The position numbers and the translations under genes are program-made. DNA of 6,928 nt from an uncultured Clostridia bacterium (GTDB taxonomy: Bacteria; Bacillota; Clostridia; Lachnospirales; Anaerotignaceae): assembly GCA_937888765.1 (NCBI GenBank), contig CALASU010000153.1, positions 1 through 6,928 on the forward strand, written 5' to 3'. Under the pieces are notes generated by a model. It was not told where the DNA came from and did no database searches. It was given only the letters and a program-made list of their open reading frames with translations. Each line of letters begins with the position of its first letter. Position 1 is the first letter of the stretch. Positions 6,163-6,928 of this stretch are shown piece after piece.

Positions 6163-6603
6163 ATGAAGCGAAATTTTGACCCCAAAAGAGCCATTGACGG
6201 CACATGGGGGGAAATGTATCTGGATGGGGAGCAGGTGCGGGAAACGACCGCATTGAGCCTGAAAGTCCAGATGAATTTTCAGGATGTGCCGATGTGTGGC
6301 ACATGGGCAAAACAGAAAAAGAGCGCAGGATGGGAAGGTAGCGGCAGTGTAACGATGACGAAAACAAACAGCCGTATGGCAATCCTGCTTGCGGATGAAA
6401 TCAAAGAAGGGCGTATGCCTGAGTTTACGATCATTAGCGCCTTAAAGGATAAAGATGCTTTCGGGCATGAAAGAGTGGTCGTGAAGGGGGTACAATTCTC
6501 GGAGCTGACGCTGGCAGACTGGGCTTCCAATAAAGTGGGAGAAGTGACGCTGCCGTTTACGTTCACGGATTTTGATTTCCTGGATATGATCGAGCCGCAG
6601 TAA
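6163..6603 (+). CDS. Tail tube protein, XkdM-like
   Basis: This protein builds the inner tube through which DNA passes, enclosed by the sheath. At 146 residues it has the usual XkdM-family length. Recognisable features are IDGTWGEMYLDGEQVRE (11-27), matching the family's 'i.G..GelwldGe.v.e'; VPMCGTWAKQKKSAGWEGSG (42-61), matching the conserved segment around 'mcG...k..k..g..G.Gs'; TMTKTNSRM (64-72); and a beta-rich C-terminal half with EVTLPFTFTDFDFLD (127-141). It starts 15 bases after the sheath stop, behind a degenerate purine-rich site (AAGAAGGGGG at about 6147-6155). That site looks weaker than those of its neighbours, although tube protein is needed in high copy. Assignment is firm. Confidence 0.92.
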   Translation: MKRNFDPKRAIDGTWGEMYLDGEQVRETTALSLKVQMNFQDVPMCGTWAKQKKSAGWEGSGSVTMTKTNSRMAILLADEIKEGRMPEFTIISALKDKDAFGHERVVVKGVQFSELTLADWASNKVGEVTLPFTFTDFDFLDMIEPQ

Positions 6604-6610
6604 AAGGAGG
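6604..6610 (+). promoter_or_regulatory. Ribosome binding site of the tail chaperone gene
   Basis: A perfect AAGGAGG lies right after the tube stop codon and five bases before ATG 6616. It is good evidence that the reading frame running off the right edge is a real gene. Confidence 0.8.
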
Positions 6611-6615
6611 ATACA

Positions 6616-6928
6616 ATGAGTATTTTTGACAAACTGATGGAAACAGATGCAGAGAAGCTGCAGCAGAAAGAAAGTAAAGAAGTAGAGATTACAAGGTTGT
6701 CCAAAGTATTAGGAGAGCCTTTCGTTATGACCTGTTCCACTCTGACCCGTGAGCAGATTAAGCACATCGGGGAAACCGGCGGCGAGGACGAGAAGATCGT
6801 GGCAATCCTGGAAAGCTGCAGACTGGATGGGCGCAAGCTGACGGACAAGGCTCTGCTGGACAATATCCTGTACAGCGGTGTCTGGGTGAATTCCAGGGGA
6901 AAGAGAAAAGAGGCGGATCAGGATGATG
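6616..6928 (+). CDS. Tail assembly chaperone, XkdN-like (3' end missing)
   Basis: This gene runs off the right edge; 104 codons are visible. It opens MSIFDKLMETDAEKLQQKES, then EVEITRLSKVLGEPFVMTC (about 22-40), a combination typical of the XkdN-like family encoded between the tube gene and the tape-measure gene. Such proteins are thought to bind the tape measure during tail assembly and are absent from the finished virion. Full-length members are roughly 130-150 residues, so about a quarter to a third is missing. In many tailed phages a downstream extension is made by ribosomal frameshifting near the end of this gene, which cannot be assessed here. Residues from about 86 onward (SGVWVNSRGKRKEADQDD) do not resemble the family ending I would expect. 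Codon use also changes from about position 6730. Confidence 0.85.
   Translation, partial: MSIFDKLMETDAEKLQQKESKEVEITRLSKVLGEPFVMTCSTLTREQIKHIGETGGEDEKIVAILESCRLDGRKLTDKALLDNILYSGVWVNSRGKRKEADQDD

Larger units (their letters stand above)
1..6928 (+). mobile_element. Phage/prophage packaging, head and contractile-tail module
   Basis: Eleven consecutive same-strand genes follow the canonical late-gene order of tailed phages: terminase, portal, protease, capsid, neck proteins, tail terminator, sheath, tube, tail chaperone. Gaps between genes are 0 to 32 bases and several genes overlap, as expected for one long late transcript. The head half is HK97-like and the tail half resembles the Bacillus PBSX XkdK-XkdM-XkdN group, so the virion should have a contractile tail. 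All genes appear intact within the window, so nothing suggests decay. Neither end of the element is here, so free phage, prophage and domesticated particle cannot be told apart. A headless tailocin is unlikely because terminase, portal and capsid genes are all present. Confidence 0.93.

Noticed and set aside
6279..6863. Minus-strand open frame of 194 codons opposite the tube and chaperone genes
   Set aside because: Serine-rich antisense translation without domain features; both plus-strand genes have good family matches and ribosome binding sites.
1..6928. Promoters, transcription terminators, tRNAs, CRISPR arrays, direct repeats and attachment sites
   Set aside because: Intergenic spaces are at most about 30 bases and hold ribosome binding sites only. 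I saw no hairpin followed by a T-run, no tRNA-like fold and no repeat array. Reading by eye could miss weak promoters inside genes.

Overview
This window is the late structural (head-to-tail) block of a tailed phage or prophage. Every gene is on the plus strand and packed end to end. Strong AGGAGG-type ribosome binding sites, frequent GTG/TTG starts and the protein types point to a Bacillota host, most likely a gut clostridium (for example Lachnospiraceae). The host is inferred from style and family resemblance, not from a marker gene.

Layout, left to right: the C-terminal end of the large terminase (1-499, cut by the window edge); HK97-type portal (515-1744); HK97-type prohead protease (about 1734-2324); HK97-fold major capsid protein with a built-in N-terminal scaffolding domain (about 2327-3499); four small neck genes, namely a gp6-like connector (3496-3798), a head-closure/joining protein (3831-4181), an HK97-gp10-family protein (about 4162-4626) and a tail terminator (4623-5084); then contractile-tail genes, namely an XkdK-like sheath (5092-6147), an XkdM-like tube (6163-6603) and the start of an XkdN-like tail assembly chaperone (6616 to the window end).

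How they work together: terminase pumps DNA through the portal into a prohead built by the capsid protein. The protease trims the prohead from inside. The connector, closure and gp10-family proteins seal the portal vertex, the terminator caps the tail, and sheath around tube forms the contractile tail. The virion is therefore predicted to be a myophage with an HK97-type head and a PBSX-like tail. No integrase, lysogeny, lysis or cargo gene is visible, and no gap over 300 bases lacks a gene.

I found no unknown system. The most interesting signal is a four-residue pattern, E-x-R-A. By eye it occurs only in the three prohead proteins; in the capsid protein it is confined to the removable N-terminal domain, and its last copy sits where HK97 capsid maturation cleavage would fall. 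It may mark the protease's cleavage sites. Lesser points are a repeated overlapping double-start arrangement at gene junctions, apparent absence of the HK97 cross-link residues, and a change in codon use inside the last gene.
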